Assembly (NCBI RefSeq): GCF_005844085.1
Contig: NZ_VCDI01000003.1
Coordinates: 1-64,000 of the forward strand
Direction of reading: 5' to 3'
From: Lichenicoccus roseus
GTDB lineage: Bacteria; Pseudomonadota; Alphaproteobacteria; Acetobacterales; Acetobacteraceae
Length of the DNA stretch: 64,000 nucleotides
Under the pieces are notes generated by a model. That model had not been told where the DNA came from. It saw only the letters and a list, made by a program, of their open reading frames with translations, and searched no databases. Positions 1 through 9,380 of this stretch are shown one piece after another. A program made the translations under genes and the position numbers. Numbering within the stretch: position 1 is the stretch's first letter; each line of letters opens with the position of its first letter.

Positions 1-2153
1 AGCTGGGTCGATGTCATGGTTCCGGCCTGCACCGAGGTCAGGGCGGCGATCTCGCGTGGCGTCAGCGCCTGCAGCTGAGCCGAGGTGATGCCCAGGACCT
101 CGCCGGAGGTGATGGCGGCGACCTGGGCGGTGGAGAGGGCGGCGATCTGGGCTGCGGTGAGCGCCTGGAACTGGCCCGACGCGTAGGCGGTGAGGGCGGC
201 GATCTCGTCGGTGCTGACACCGGCAAGGGCTGCGGTGGTGATCGCGGCGATGCCGCGGGCGGACAGGGCCTCCAGCGCGGACGACGAAATCGCCGCGACC
301 TGCGTCGAGGTCAGGGCCGCCAGGGCAGCGAGCGACAGGGAGGTCGCCTGGTTGGTGGTGAGGCCGGCGAGGTCGGCGAGGTTGAGCGCCGCTGCCTGGG
401 GTGCCGAGAACGCGGCGAACTGGGTACTGCCGAGCCCGGCGACCTGTGTGGTGGTCAGGGCGGCGATCTGCGCGGTGGTCAGCGCGGCGAGCTGCGGAGC
501 GGTCAGCTGGGTCAGCAGGTTGCTACCGAGCGCCTGGATCTGCAGGACCGACATCGAGGCGACCTCGGCCACGGTCATGAAGGCAATCTGGTTGTTGACG
601 AAGCCGGCAAGTTCCGCGGGCGTCAGGGCGTCGAAGGTGGCGAGGCTTAGGGCCGGTACCTGGTTTTCCGTCAGCGCCTCAACGCTGGTCGACGCCATCG
701 CCACGATCTGCGTGGCGGTCAGGCCGGCGATCGCGTTGGTGCTCAGCATGCGGGCCGGATCGGTGCCGAGGGCTGCAATATCGGTGATCGAGATGCTTGC
801 GACCTGCGGCTTGGTGAGTGACGCGATCTGCAGCTCTGAGAACGACAGGATCTCGCTGGGAACGAGGGCGGCGACCTGGGCGGTGGTGAGGGCGGCGATG
901 TCCGCATAGGTCAGGCCGGCATAGTTGGCGGTCGGGATGGCGGCGAGCGCTGCAGGTGCGAGGCTCGCGATCTGCGCGGTGGTGAAGGACGCGATCTGGC
1001 TGGTGGTGAGGCTGGCCCACTCCCTCCCGTCCAGGCTGGCCAGGGTTGTACTGGTCAGGCTGGCGAGCTGCGCCGTCGTGACGCCCGCAAACGCGATGTC
1101 CAAGCCGTCGATCTGCGTGGAGCCGAGGCCTGCGAGGGCGGCGGTCGAGAGACCGGCGATGGTAGCCGAGCTGATGGAAGCGATATCGGTCGAACTGACG
1201 GCGTTGAGCTGGGCCCCGGAGAGGGCGTGGAGCTGGGCCGAGCCGAGGGTCGCGAAGGCGGCCGGGGTAAGATAGGCGATCTGTGCCGCGGTGAGCGCCT
1301 GCAGCTGCGCGGTCGTGATCCCCGTCATCTCGAAGGTGGTGATGGCGCCGAGCTGTACCGGCGAGAGGGCGGCGATCTGTGCGACGGTGAGGGTCGCGAA
1401 CTGGCCCATTCCGGCGAGGCCGGCGATCTCGTCCGTGGTGGCGCCGGCGAGGGCTGCGTTGCTGATCGCGGCCAGGCTCTTGCCGGCCAGGGACGCGAGG
1501 ATGGCCGGCGTCAGTGCGGCAACCTGTGTCGAGGTCAGCGAGGCGAGGGCGGCAACCGAGATCGACTGCGCCTGGTAGGCGGTGAGGGCCGCAAGGTTGG
1601 CGGTGCTCACGGCTGCAAGCTGTGGCCCGCTGAGGTAGGCGCATTGCTTGCCGCTGAGGCCGATGAGCTGGGCATTGGTCAGCGCCTGGATCTGCGTAGT
1701 GGTGAAGGCCCCGAACTGCGAGGCGGTAAGCAGCAGCAGGGAATTGGAGCTGATCGCCTGGAACTGGTCGATGGACAGTGAGGCGAGCTGCGCCGGGGTG
1801 ATGTACATGAACTGCTCGCTGAAGCCGGCGATCTCGGCGTCCGATAGACCCGCCAGGGCCGCGATCGTCAGGCCAGGGATCTGCGGACCTTCGAGCGCCT
1901 CGACGCTGGTCGAGGACATGGCGACGAGCTGCGCCGAGGTCAGTCCGGCCAGCGCGGTGCTGGAGATCGTGTAGACCTGCGTGGTGGTCAGCGCCGACAG
2001 TGCGGCCGGCACGATCGCCGCCCATTGCGCCGAGGTCAGCGCGTCCATCTGCTGCGCCGTGAGCGGCGCGAAGTCGGCCGTGGTCAAGGCGGCAATGGTA
2101 GCGATCGTCTGGGTCGAGATCGCGGCGGCCGAGAGGGCCGAGAATGCGGTCAT
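1..2153 (-). CDS. Octapeptide-repeat protein, partial (3' end beyond the left edge)
   Basis: An open frame runs without a stop from the ATG at 2153 to the window edge (717 full codons), so the C-terminus is missing. Almost the whole translation is one tandem eight-residue repeat (24 bp in DNA), consensus [LIVMF]-[ST]-x-x-[QAE]-[ILVF]-x-[AGS], for example LTTAQIAA followed by LTTTQVAG; roughly 85-90 degenerate copies are visible, with rare units one residue shorter or longer. There is no signal peptide, membrane segment or non-repeat head; repeats begin within about 20 residues of the start. A GGAG Shine-Dalgarno lies 9 nt before the ATG. The S/T-x-x-Q/E pattern resembles a helix N-cap, so a solenoid of short helices is my inference. 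Similar low-complexity repeats occur in large surface or secreted proteins of proteobacteria, but I cannot name a family. Function unknown. Confidence 0.8.
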   Translation of the reverse strand, partial: MTAFSALSAAAISTQTIATIAALTTADFAPLTAQQMDALTSAQWAAIVPAALSALTTTQVYTISSTALAGLTSAQLVAMSSTSVEALEGPQIPGLTIAALAGLSDAEIAGFSEQFMYITPAQLASLSIDQFQAISSNSLLLLTASQFGAFTTTQIQALTNAQLIGLSGKQCAYLSGPQLAAVSTANLAALTAYQAQSISVAALASLTSTQVAALTPAILASLAGKSLAAISNAALAGATTDEIAGLAGMGQFATLTVAQIAALSPVQLGAITTFEMTGITTAQLQALTAAQIAYLTPAAFATLGSAQLHALSGAQLNAVSSTDIASISSATIAGLSTAALAGLGSTQIDGLDIAFAGVTTAQLASLTSTTLASLDGREWASLTTSQIASFTTAQIASLAPAALAAIPTANYAGLTYADIAALTTAQVAALVPSEILSFSELQIASLTKPQVASISITDIAALGTDPARMLSTNAIAGLTATQIVAMASTSVEALTENQVPALSLATFDALTPAELAGFVNNQIAFMTVAEVASMSVLQIQALGSNLLTQLTAPQLAALTTAQIAALTTTQVAGLGSTQFAAFSAPQAAALNLADLAGLTTNQATSLSLAALAALTSTQVAAISSSALEALSARGIAAITTAALAGVSTDEIAALTAYASGQFQALTAAQIAALSTAQVAAITSGEVLGITSAQLQALTPREIAALTSVQAGTMTSTQ

Positions 2154-2213
2154 GGATAAAGTCTCCAGGCGGCCGCGCTTAGCCGCGCCGCGATGGAGGC
2201 CAATATCGGAGAC

Positions 2214-2222
2214 ATTATCTAA
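2214..2222 (-). promoter_or_regulatory. Possible -10 element upstream of the repeat-protein gene
   Basis: Read on the minus strand, the AT-rich stretch TTAGATAAT lies about 60 nt before the ATG of the octapeptide-repeat gene, inside the 118-nt gap behind the reductase gene. GATAAT matches a sigma-70 -10 box well. No clear -35 box is visible, so this is tentative. Confidence 0.25.
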
Positions 2223-2271
2223 GAAATGATGAAAGGAACGCCCGCCATGGTTGCGCGCGCCGGTTTTGTCG

Positions 2272-3372
2272 TCAGGCGGAAGTGAACAGGTCCTTCAGCC
2301 CATGCGGCTGCGACCGCAGATACTGCTTCGGCGCCGGGACCTGGCCGCCGAGCGCCGCTGCCGCATGCCATGGCCAGCGCGGGTCGTAGAGCATCGCACG
2401 CGCGAGAGACACCGCATCCGCCTCGCCCTGCGCCACGATTGCCTCCGCCTGCCCGGGCTCGGTGATCAGTCCGACGGCGATCGTCGGCAGGCCGACCTCG
2501 GCCTTTACTCGTTGCGCGTATGGCACCTGGTAGCCCGGTGCGAGCGTGATCGCCTGCGCCGGGGAGACGCCGCCGGTGGTGACGTGAATCGCGGCACAGC
2601 CGCGCGCCTTGAGGGCGTGCGACAGGGCGACGGTGCCCTCGATGTCCCAGCCATCCGGCACCCAGTCGGTCGCCGAAATTCGCATCCAGACCGGCTTGTC
2701 GGCCGGGAACGCCGCGCGCACCGCGTCATGCACTTCGAGCGGAAAGCGCATCCGGTTTTCCAGCGAGCCGCCATACTCGTCGGTCCGGTGGTTGGCGATC
2801 GGCGACAGGAACTGGTGCAGCAGATAGCCGTGCGCACCGTGGATCTCGAGCCCGTCCATACCGAGCCGTGCTGCGCGCCGTGCTGTCGCCACGAAATCGT
2901 CGCGCACCTTGTCGAGGCCGTGCCGGTTGAGCGCATGCGGCGGATGATCGTCCTGGCCATGCGGAACCGCCGAGGGCGCCACCGTCTGCCAGCCGCCGGG
3001 TGCGTCCGGGGCGATCTGCACCCCGCCCTCCCAGGGCACTCGGCAGGACCCCTTGCGGCCGGCATGGCCTAGCTGCATGGCGACGGGGATCGGCGAGTAG
3101 CGCCGGACTGCCGACAGCACCTTGCCCAGCGCGGCTTCGTTCTCGTCCGAATACAGGCCGAGATCGCCGGGGGAGATGCGCGCCTCGGGGGATACGGCGG
3201 TGGCCTCGAGGATCAGCAGCCCGGCGCCGGAGAGCGCCAGTTGCCCGAGATGGATCATGTGCCAGTCGCCGGCGCTGCCGTCCTCGGCCGAATACTGGCA
3301 CATGGGCGCGATGATGATGCGGTTGGCGAGCCGCAGCTCACCCAGCCGCAGCGGTTCGAACAGTCGGCTCAT
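2272..3372 (-). CDS. NADH:flavin oxidoreductase, old yellow enzyme family (YqjM/NamA-like)
   Basis: A 366-residue TIM-barrel FMN enzyme predicted to reduce activated C=C bonds with NAD(P)H in the cytoplasm. Visible family marks: N-terminal FxPLxLG start, APMCQYSA at 22-29 with the Cys25/Tyr27 pair typical of the YqjM branch, QLGHAGR at 100-106, the substrate-anion pair His178/His181 in HGAHGYL, and the barrel segment around SPIANHRTDEYGGS. Length and motif order fit YqjM-type enzymes rather than the longer classical OYE or the FeS-containing DCR types. It lies 20 nt downstream of hpf on the same strand and may be the last gene of the rpoN-hpf transcript. Physiological substrate unknown. Confidence 0.88.
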   Translation of the reverse strand: MSRLFEPLRLGELRLANRIIIAPMCQYSAEDGSAGDWHMIHLGQLALSGAGLLILEATAVSPEARISPGDLGLYSDENEAALGKVLSAVRRYSPIPVAMQLGHAGRKGSCRVPWEGGVQIAPDAPGGWQTVAPSAVPHGQDDHPPHALNRHGLDKVRDDFVATARRAARLGMDGLEIHGAHGYLLHQFLSPIANHRTDEYGGSLENRMRFPLEVHDAVRAAFPADKPVWMRISATDWVPDGWDIEGTVALSHALKARGCAAIHVTTGGVSPAQAITLAPGYQVPYAQRVKAEVGLPTIAVGLITEPGQAEAIVAQGEADAVSLARAMLYDPRWPWHAAAALGGQVPAPKQYLRSQPHGLKDLFTSA

Positions 3373-3392
3373 GGGGCGGAAGTTTTCCTGTC

Positions 3393-4007
3393 TCAGGCGG
3401 AAGTCGGGTCGAGCCAGCCGATATGGCCATCGGGACGCCGGTACACCACGTTGATCTCGCTGCTGGCGCTGTTGCGGAACATCAGCACCGCCTGGTCGGC
3501 GAGATCGAGACGCATCACCGCCTCGCCCACGCTCAGGCGGGCGATGTCGGTCGGCTGCTCGGCGATGATGGTGGCGTAGGCGCCGGTGGCCGAACCATTC
3601 ATCCAGGTCGCCGGGCCGCTCGCAGCCGGACGTCCGGTCGCCGGCGCCGGCTCGTCCTGGCGCAGGACGTATTGCCGTCCGATCTCAGGGCGACGGCGCT
3701 GCGCGAGATCGCGCGCGTGCTCGTTGACGCGGCGCCGGTAGCGACGCAGGCGCTTGGCGATATGCTCGGCGGCATCGTCGAAGGCGCTGTGGGCATCCGA
3801 TGCCTCGCCCTCGCCACGCAGCAGCAATCCGCGCGCGGCGTGCAGGTTGATGTCGCAGGTGAAGAAGCTGCGCGCGCGACCGAACGTCACGTTGGCCTCG
3901 AGCGCGTCGTCGAAATACTTCTCGGCGATCACGTCGAGATGCGCGGTGACCCGCGAGCGAAGCGCATCGGACAGGTCGATCTGCTTGCCGGCAACATTGA
4001 TCTGCAT
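3393..4007 (-). CDS. hpf: Ribosome hibernation promoting factor, long form
   Basis: A 204-residue cytoplasmic protein that binds the 30S subunit and promotes inactive ribosome dimers. Residues 1 to about 105 form the S30AE/sigma-54-modulation domain (start MQINVAGKQIDLSDALR), followed by a variable linker rich in Pro/Ala and a C-terminal dimerisation domain (about 145-204, ending in a GHIGWLDP-type segment). That C-terminal domain marks the long form. The ATG at 4007 was chosen because GGGAG lies 9 nt upstream and the family begins here; 12 in-frame codons upstream are not family-like. It follows rpoN with a 109-nt gap, the usual alphaproteobacterial order. Confidence 0.92.
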   Translation of the reverse strand: MQINVAGKQIDLSDALRSRVTAHLDVIAEKYFDDALEANVTFGRARSFFTCDINLHAARGLLLRGEGEASDAHSAFDDAAEHIAKRLRRYRRRVNEHARDLAQRRRPEIGRQYVLRQDEPAPATGRPAASGPATWMNGSATGAYATIIAEQPTDIARLSVGEAVMRLDLADQAVLMFRNSASSEINVVYRRPDGHIGWLDPTSA

Positions 4008-4089
4008 GCGTGCTGTCTCCCTCGAAGCGTAGGGCCGAGCCATGGCCGGGTCTGTCGGGAGAGGTGCTCGCGCGTGGTGGCACAGCCGG

Positions 4090-4106
4090 ACCGGACTTGT
4101 TCCGGT
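4090..4106 (-). other. Hairpin between rpoN and hpf
   Basis: On the minus strand ACCGGA-ACAAG-TCCGGT gives a perfect 6-bp stem with a 5-nt loop, about 11 nt after the rpoN stop. A 9-bp direct repeat, GGACCGGAC on the plus strand, starts at 4088 and again at 4107. There is no U-tract, so it may be a processing, stability or weak attenuation site rather than a terminator. Confidence 0.35.
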
Positions 4107-4116
4107 GGACCGGACA

Positions 4117-5661
4117 TCAGGCGGAGATCGCTTTTTCCCGTTTACGCTGCACGGAACTCGGTATGCGCAGGGCCTCCCTATACTTGGCCACGGTTCTGCG
4201 GGCGATGTCTACGCCTTCACGACGAAGTGCGGCGACGATCGCATCGTCCGACAGCACGCTGATGGCATCCTCGGCGGCGATCATGCCGCGTATGCGGTGA
4301 CGCACCGCCTCGGCGCTATGGCTCTCGCCTGTCACGCCGGCGATCGCGGTGGTGAAGAAATACTTCAATTCGAAAAGCCCGCGCGGTGTCGAGATGTATT
4401 TGTTGGCGGTCACCCGCGACACCGTGCTCTCATGCATCTCCACGGCCTCAGCGATATCGCGCAGGATCAGCGGGCGCAGATGACCGACGCCGCGCAGCAG
4501 GAAACCGTCCTGCCGGCGCATCACCTCGCCGGCGACCTTCAGGATGGTCTGCGCGCGCTGCTGCAGCGACTTGACCAGCCAGTTGGCGCTGGCCAGCCGT
4601 TCGCTCAGGAACAGCCTGTCCTCGCGCGCCGCGTTCAGCGAGACCTTGGCATGGAACGCCTCGCTGACCAGCAGCCTTGGCATGGTGTCCGGGTTGAGCT
4701 CCAGGATCCAGTCGCCGTTCAGGCCCGGCCGCATCAGCACGTCGGGCAGGATCGGCTGCGGCGGCGCGGTATCGTGGCCGGCGCCCGGCTTGGGATCGAG
4801 GGCGCGGATCTCGGCCACCATGTCGGCGAGATCCTCGGCATCGACGCCGCACAGCGCCTGCAGCCGCTTCATCTCGCGTCGGCCGAGCAGCTCGAGGTTG
4901 TCGAGCAGGATCTCCATGCAGGGATCGAGCCGGTTCAGTTCGGCAAGCTGTGCCGCCAGGCACTCGCGCAGGTCGCGGGCGAACAGCCCGACCGGATCGA
5001 AACGCATCATCCGGGCCCGCACGGCAGCGACGCGCCCGGTCGCAACACCCAGTGCCCGTGCCAGCGCCGCGTCATCGATCGAGACCCGTCCCGCCGGTTC
5101 CAGCAGTGCGATGAGGTGAGCGCCGATCAGCCGGTCGACCGGATCCTCGAGACCGAGCCTGAGCTGCTCGCCGAGATGGTCACGCAGCGAGCGTGGAGTG
5201 TCGGCGAGGCTGTCGATGAACGACGCGCCGGCCTCGCCATCCAGGCCGCCACCGCCCTTGGGCCCCCAATCCTCGCCCATCGCCTGGCCGGAACCGCCTG
5301 AGCCCGGACCGGTATCGATGCCACCGACTGCATCGTAGCCGCTGACATCGAACTGTTCGGCGTGGTCGGCGTCGAGCGGGGTGGCGCCGGCATCCGGCAA
5401 GGTGTCGCTGCCGACCAGCAGATCAGTGGCCATCGGCTCGGCGGCGGTATCGCGAAGCGGACGCTGGTCGAGTGCCGCCAGCTCCGGCATGGTATCGCCG
5501 CGCTCGTCACGCTCAAGTAACGGGTTTCGCTCCAGTTCCTCCTCGACGAACGCCGCGACTTCGAGGTTGGAGAACTGCAGCAGCTTGATGGCCTGACGCA
5601 GCTGCGGCGTCATTACCAGGGTCTGTGTGTGCCTGAGCTCCAGCCGTGGTCCAAGTGCCAT
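4117..5661 (-). CDS. rpoN: RNA polymerase sigma-54 factor
   Basis: A 514-residue sigma-54, which directs core polymerase to -24/-12 promoters and needs an AAA+ activator. Region I is visible at the N-terminus (QTLVMTPQLRQAIKLLQ, then ELERNPLLE); an acidic Gly-rich region II follows, then the core-binding domain, the helix-turn-helix part and the diagnostic RpoN box ARRTVAKYRE at 487-496. The protein is full length and no key motif is missing. The gene begins 9 nt after the lptB stop, so it is probably co-transcribed with the LPS-transport genes, and hpf follows. I found no AAA+ sigma-54 activator in the window. Confidence 0.95.
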   Translation of the reverse strand: MALGPRLELRHTQTLVMTPQLRQAIKLLQFSNLEVAAFVEEELERNPLLERDERGDTMPELAALDQRPLRDTAAEPMATDLLVGSDTLPDAGATPLDADHAEQFDVSGYDAVGGIDTGPGSGGSGQAMGEDWGPKGGGGLDGEAGASFIDSLADTPRSLRDHLGEQLRLGLEDPVDRLIGAHLIALLEPAGRVSIDDAALARALGVATGRVAAVRARMMRFDPVGLFARDLRECLAAQLAELNRLDPCMEILLDNLELLGRREMKRLQALCGVDAEDLADMVAEIRALDPKPGAGHDTAPPQPILPDVLMRPGLNGDWILELNPDTMPRLLVSEAFHAKVSLNAAREDRLFLSERLASANWLVKSLQQRAQTILKVAGEVMRRQDGFLLRGVGHLRPLILRDIAEAVEMHESTVSRVTANKYISTPRGLFELKYFFTTAIAGVTGESHSAEAVRHRIRGMIAAEDAISVLSDDAIVAALRREGVDIARRTVAKYREALRIPSSVQRKREKAISA

Positions 5662-5670
5662 GCGGCGAGG

Positions 5671-6438
5671 CTACAACGAAAATCTTTCTCCGAGATAGAC
5701 GCGGCGCACGTCCTCGTGGGCGACGACTTCCTCCGGCACGCCCTGCATCAGCACCTGGCCGCCGTGCATGATGTACGCGCGGTCGATGATCTCTAGCGTC
5801 TCGCGCACGTTGTGGTCGGTGATGAGAACGCCGATGCCGCGATGCTTGAGATGGCTCACCAGATCGCGGATCTCGCCCACTGCGATCGGGTCGATGCCGG
5901 CAAGCGGCTCGTCGAGCAGGATGTAGCTCGGCTGGCTGGCGAGCGCGCGGGCGATCTCGAGGCGCCGCCGCTCGCCGCCGGACAGCGCCAGCGAGGGGGA
6001 CCGCCGCAGCCGGGCGATGCCGAACTCGCGCAGCAACTCGTCCAGCATCATTTCGCGACGCTGCGGATCGCTCTCCACCACCTCGAGCGCCGCCATGACG
6101 TTCTGCTCGACGTTGAGGCCGCGGAAGATGCTGGCTTCCTGCGGCAGGTAGCCGATGCCCAGGCGTGCGCGCCGGTACATCGGCAACTGGGTGATATCCG
6201 CACCGTCCAGGGTGATGGTGCCCTCGTCCGGCTGCACCAGCCCGACGATCATGTAGAAGGTGGTGGTCTTGCCGGCGCCGTTCGGGCCAAGCAGACCGAC
6301 CGCCTCGCCACGCTGCACGCTGATCGAGACGTCGCTCACCACAGCGCGCTTGCGGTAGCTCTTGCCGACCGACTGCGCGGACAGCCCGGTGCTGCCGGAC
6401 ACCTCCTCGGCGGGACGGTCCAGCGGGTTGGATCCCAT
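5671..6438 (-). CDS. lptB: LPS export ABC transporter ATP-binding protein LptB
   Basis: A 255-residue ATPase that powers extraction of lipopolysaccharide from the inner membrane as part of LptB2FGC. Walker [10 protein letters not shown] is at 51-59, Q-loop near 100, signature LSGGE at 152-156, Walker B ILLDEP at 173-178 with the LptB-type continuation LAGIDPIAV, and the switch His at 209. About 18 residues at the N-terminus precede the conserved SVGKSYRKR start. The ATG at 6438 lies 5 nt after the lptA stop, indicating translational coupling. lptF and lptG are not in the window, as is common since they form a separate locus. Confidence 0.95.
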   Translation of the reverse strand: MGSNPLDRPAEEVSGSTGLSAQSVGKSYRKRAVVSDVSISVQRGEAVGLLGPNGAGKTTTFYMIVGLVQPDEGTITLDGADITQLPMYRRARLGIGYLPQEASIFRGLNVEQNVMAALEVVESDPQRREMMLDELLREFGIARLRRSPSLALSGGERRRLEIARALASQPSYILLDEPLAGIDPIAVGEIRDLVSHLKHRGIGVLITDHNVRETLEIIDRAYIMHGGQVLMQGVPEEVVAHEDVRRVYLGERFSL

Positions 6439-6443
6439 CTCGT

Positions 6444-7517
6444 TCAAGGCGTCGATTTCCCGGCCCTCGTCGCCTTCGGGGCAGGCGCGCCGCCCGCCCC
6501 CTGCTTGCCGCCCGGCGGGTTGTTGTTGTCGTTCGGCACGATCAAACCCCGCACTAATGTCCCCGGATCCTCGGTCATGGTGGCGAGGCCGGTATGCATG
6601 TTGACGATTGCGGCGGCGCCGTTGAGCTGGTTCTGCCCACGCGTGATGTGGACGTTGCCGACAATCCGCGCAATGCCTGTATCTGGAACATACACTCCGC
6701 GATCCCCGGTAATGGTCTCGGTCTGCGTTCGCACCACGACGTGCCCGAAGGCGTGGACGAGCTTCAGCTTGCCGGAGCTCTGGATCGGATCGTCGGCGGC
6801 GGCCGGGCTGGCGGCTGGTTTTGCCGCGACGCCCTTTGCCGCCCCGGCCGGCGGCGAGGCGTTCGGCGCGCTGTAGCCGACCAGGATATCCGCACGGATG
6901 CGGCGGCCGTCGTTGGTGGTGACGGTCGCGTTGCCGCGGCCGACCGACATGCGGGTCTGCGACCAGTACTCCATCACGTCGCGCGCGGTCAGCAGCTGGG
7001 TCGGCGTGGTCAGGTGCAGGTCGTGGCCGGTCATCACCAGCACCGCCTGGTCGATGTCGTAGATCGCGTGGTCGCCGAACGCCTGGTCGGTGGCGGTGAA
7101 GATGTGCACGTGCCCGATCGCCTCGAGCCGGTAGATCTCGTTGGCTCCGGTATCGTCGCCACCGGGTCCGCCTGGCGAGCCGGGCTTGCCGCCGGCGGTG
7201 GCGGAAGCCGGCGCCGGCTTGGGCGTGGTTCCGGGGGGGACGGCCTTCTTGCGGTAGTAGGCGCGCAGCCGGTCGGCGGTCACCGTCACGCCGCCACGCA
7301 CCGCCTGGGCACTGCGGTAGGCGGTGACGATCTGCGACTTCTGGTCCCAGTCGAAGCCGCCGAGCGCGGTGACGGTGATCTGGCCGCCATGCGACAGGTC
7401 GATCGGCTGGGCGCCGGCCGGCCCGGCCGCTACCAAGGTCGAGAGCAATGCCGTCACGAGGAATGCCGCGACGAGTGAGGGCCGGCGCACGAGGTCCAGA
7501 AGCAGGCAACGACGCAT
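6444..7517 (-). CDS. lptA: LPS transport periplasmic protein LptA (OstA-like)
   Basis: A 357-residue periplasmic protein expected to form the beta-jellyroll bridge that carries LPS to the outer membrane. The N-terminus is a classical signal peptide ([19 protein letters not shown], then a hydrophobic core ending AGPAGA). It is followed by OstA-type repeats ([40 protein letters not shown]). It is longer than E. coli LptA (185 residues) because of Gly/Pro/Ala-rich inserts around 100-125 and 235-250 and a Lys/Ala-rich tail. The start ATG shares its A with the lptC stop (TGATG); a GTG one codon upstream is possible but less likely. Placement between lptC and lptB makes the assignment secure. Confidence 0.9.
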   Translation of the reverse strand: MRRCLLLDLVRRPSLVAAFLVTALLSTLVAAGPAGAQPIDLSHGGQITVTALGGFDWDQKSQIVTAYRSAQAVRGGVTVTADRLRAYYRKKAVPPGTTPKPAPASATAGGKPGSPGGPGGDDTGANEIYRLEAIGHVHIFTATDQAFGDHAIYDIDQAVLVMTGHDLHLTTPTQLLTARDVMEYWSQTRMSVGRGNATVTTNDGRRIRADILVGYSAPNASPPAGAAKGVAAKPAASPAAADDPIQSSGKLKLVHAFGHVVVRTQTETITGDRGVYVPDTGIARIVGNVHITRGQNQLNGAAAIVNMHTGLATMTEDPGTLVRGLIVPNDNNNPPGGKQGAGGAPAPKATRAGKSTP

Positions 7518-8263
7518 CACGAATGGCCCTGGCTGGTGGTCGCAGGCGGTGTCGCCGGGCGCGCGGCACGGTCGTCGTTGAGGATCATCCGGCCGGGGCC
7601 ACGGAACTGCACGATACCGTCGCGCTGCGACATCAAGGTGCCCTGCGCATCGAGCACCCCGAACGGGCCCTCCGCGTGCACCCAGTCATCGGACAGGATG
7701 ATGCCGCGCCGGACGTCGATGCCGGCGGTCGGGCTGGTCATGATGGTGCCGTCGTCGCGGTAGAAGGTGACGTGGCCGGAAAGGTCGAGCAGTTCGCTAT
7801 GCTGCATGTAGACCCCCTTGCGGGCGCTGATCTGCAGCCAGGTGCCGCCCTGCGAGAGGGTATCGGCGATCGGATGGTCCAGGTTGATCCGCTCCGGCCC
7901 GACCTGGCGCGCGGTCTCGGCGGTGATCATGTAGGGCCGGCCATGGGCGTCGAGCCCGCGATAGCGCGGTCCGAGCATGCTGCCGCTGTCCAGCCGGATC
8001 GCGGCCACCTGACGGTAGGCGACGCGGCTGGCATTGAGCGAGCGGTCGATCTCCGGCCATGCCGCGATCGATCCCAGCAGCACCAGCGCGCCGACCGGCA
8101 GCATCCACTTGGTCCACTGCAGCAGCAGGCGTCGCCTTGCCTGCTCGCTTTCGGTCGGCGGCCGGCGATGCGACGGCGCCTGCTGCACGCTCATGCGGCG
8201 GCGCGCGGCGGCGGCACTCGGCTCCTGCCGGCCCGGTTCCGTCGGGTTGCCGAGATCGTTCAC
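7517..8263 (-). CDS. lptC: LPS export protein LptC
   Basis: A 248-residue inner-membrane protein linking LptB2FG to LptA. It has about 50 polar residues, one transmembrane helix ([17 protein letters not shown], near 52-68), then a periplasmic jellyroll domain with the LptC/YrbK pattern ([15 protein letters not shown], then [18 protein letters not shown]). The start is a GTG at 8263; an in-frame ATG at residue 24 is the alternative. The long N-terminal cytoplasmic tail is usual for acetic acid bacteria and relatives. It follows kdsD by 52 nt and overlaps lptA. Confidence 0.88.
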   Translation of the reverse strand: MNDLGNPTEPGRQEPSAAAARRRMSVQQAPSHRRPPTESEQARRRLLLQWTKWMLPVGALVLLGSIAAWPEIDRSLNASRVAYRQVAAIRLDSGSMLGPRYRGLDAHGRPYMITAETARQVGPERINLDHPIADTLSQGGTWLQISARKGVYMQHSELLDLSGHVTFYRDDGTIMTSPTAGIDVRRGIILSDDWVHAEGPFGVLDAQGTLMSQRDGIVQFRGPGRMILNDDRAARPATPPATTSQGHS

Positions 8264-8315
8264 CGGTGCCGGGCCCTGGCGAAGCCGGCGGCGGCGGTGG
8301 GGCGGCGCATCATGA

Positions 8316-9380
8316 TCAGGCGATCCCGGCGCGCAGCAGGTCGTGCACGTGCAGGATGCCGGCGGGACGCCCTGCCTCGTCGAGCACGAACAGGCTGGTG
8401 ATCGGCCGCAGCGCCTCGTTCATCAAGCGCAGCGCCTCGGCGGCGAGCATCGAAGCGGGGATCGTGCGCGGCCTCGTGTTCATCACGTCGGCGGTGCGCA
8501 GGGTGCGCAGGTCGCGGTCGATCGCGCGACGCAGGTCGCCATCGGTGATGATGCCGGCCAGACGTCCATCCGGTCCGGTGATGCCCAGGCAGCCGAACGC
8601 CTTGCTGGTCATCAGCATCACCGCCTGCAGCATCGGCAGGTCCGGCTCCGCCAGCGGCATCGCTTCGCCGGTATGCATGAGTTCGCCGACGCGGCGCAGC
8701 CTGGCGCCGAGGCGTCCGCCCGGGTGGTAGAGGCCGAATTCGCGGGCGGTGAAGCCGCGTCGCTGCAGCAGCGCGACCGCCAGCGCATCGCCCAGGGCGA
8801 GCTGCATCGTCGTGCTGGTGGTGGGCGCTAGGCCCATCGGGCAGGCCTCGGCGGCGGCCGGCAGCACCAGGACGATGTCGGCGGCGCGCGCCAGCGTGGA
8901 GGCGGCGGCGCCGGTGATCGCCACCAGCGTCATGTCGAAGCGCCGCGAATGCGCGATGACGTCGGCGAGTTCCGCGGTCTCGCCCGAGTTGGATAGCGCC
9001 AGCACCGCGTCGCCGGCCTGGATCATGCCGAGGTCGCCGTGCGACGCCTCCGCCGGATGAACGAACAGCGAGGGCGTGCCGGTCGAGGCGAGGGTCGCCT
9101 GGATCTTGCGGCCGACATGGCCGGACTTGCCCATGCCGCAGACCACCACCCGACCGGGAAGCGCCGACAGCATCTCGACGGTGCGTACGAAGGCGGCACC
9201 GAGTGGCTGTCCGGGCTGCATCGCCGCCGCCATCGCGGTAATTCCCGCCGCCTCGGCGCGCAGCACGTCGGCTGCGCTCCGCAGGTCGTCGACCGCCGGG
9301 CCACCTTGTTCAAGGCGATCTGCGTCGAGAGCGTGGTCTGCGAGGTCGGGGTCGCTCAAGGTCGGGTTCTGCGCGGTCAT
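8316..9380 (-). CDS. kdsD: Arabinose-5-phosphate isomerase (KpsF/GutQ family)
   Basis: A 354-residue enzyme converting ribulose-5-phosphate to arabinose-5-phosphate, the first committed step toward Kdo, an LPS core sugar. The sugar-isomerase (SIS) domain occupies about 45-185 with VVCGMGKSGHVGRKI and the phosphate-binding ALSNSGET motif; two CBS domains follow (about 225-350, with GIITDGDLRR and GILHVHDLLRAG). The ATG at 9380 gives a family-length protein. It lies directly upstream of lptC-lptA-lptB, so Kdo precursor synthesis and LPS transport appear to form one operon. Confidence 0.93.
   Translation of the reverse strand: MTAQNPTLSDPDLADHALDADRLEQGGPAVDDLRSAADVLRAEAAGITAMAAAMQPGQPLGAAFVRTVEMLSALPGRVVVCGMGKSGHVGRKIQATLASTGTPSLFVHPAEASHGDLGMIQAGDAVLALSNSGETAELADVIAHSRRFDMTLVAITGAAASTLARAADIVLVLPAAAEACPMGLAPTTSTTMQLALGDALAVALLQRRGFTAREFGLYHPGGRLGARLRRVGELMHTGEAMPLAEPDLPMLQAVMLMTSKAFGCLGITGPDGRLAGIITDGDLRRAIDRDLRTLRTADVMNTRPRTIPASMLAAEALRLMNEALRPITSLFVLDEAGRPAGILHVHDLLRAGIA

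Noticed and set aside
190-2229. Several plus-strand open frames opposite the octapeptide-repeat gene
   Set aside because: The minus-strand frame is continuous for the full length, gives a regular 8-residue repeat and has a ribosome site. The plus-strand frames only mirror its 24-bp periodicity.
4008-4116. Possible sigma-54 promoter before hpf
   Set aside because: TGGCAC occurs on the plus strand at about 4079 but no TTGC lies at the required -12 spacing, and the orientation is wrong for hpf.
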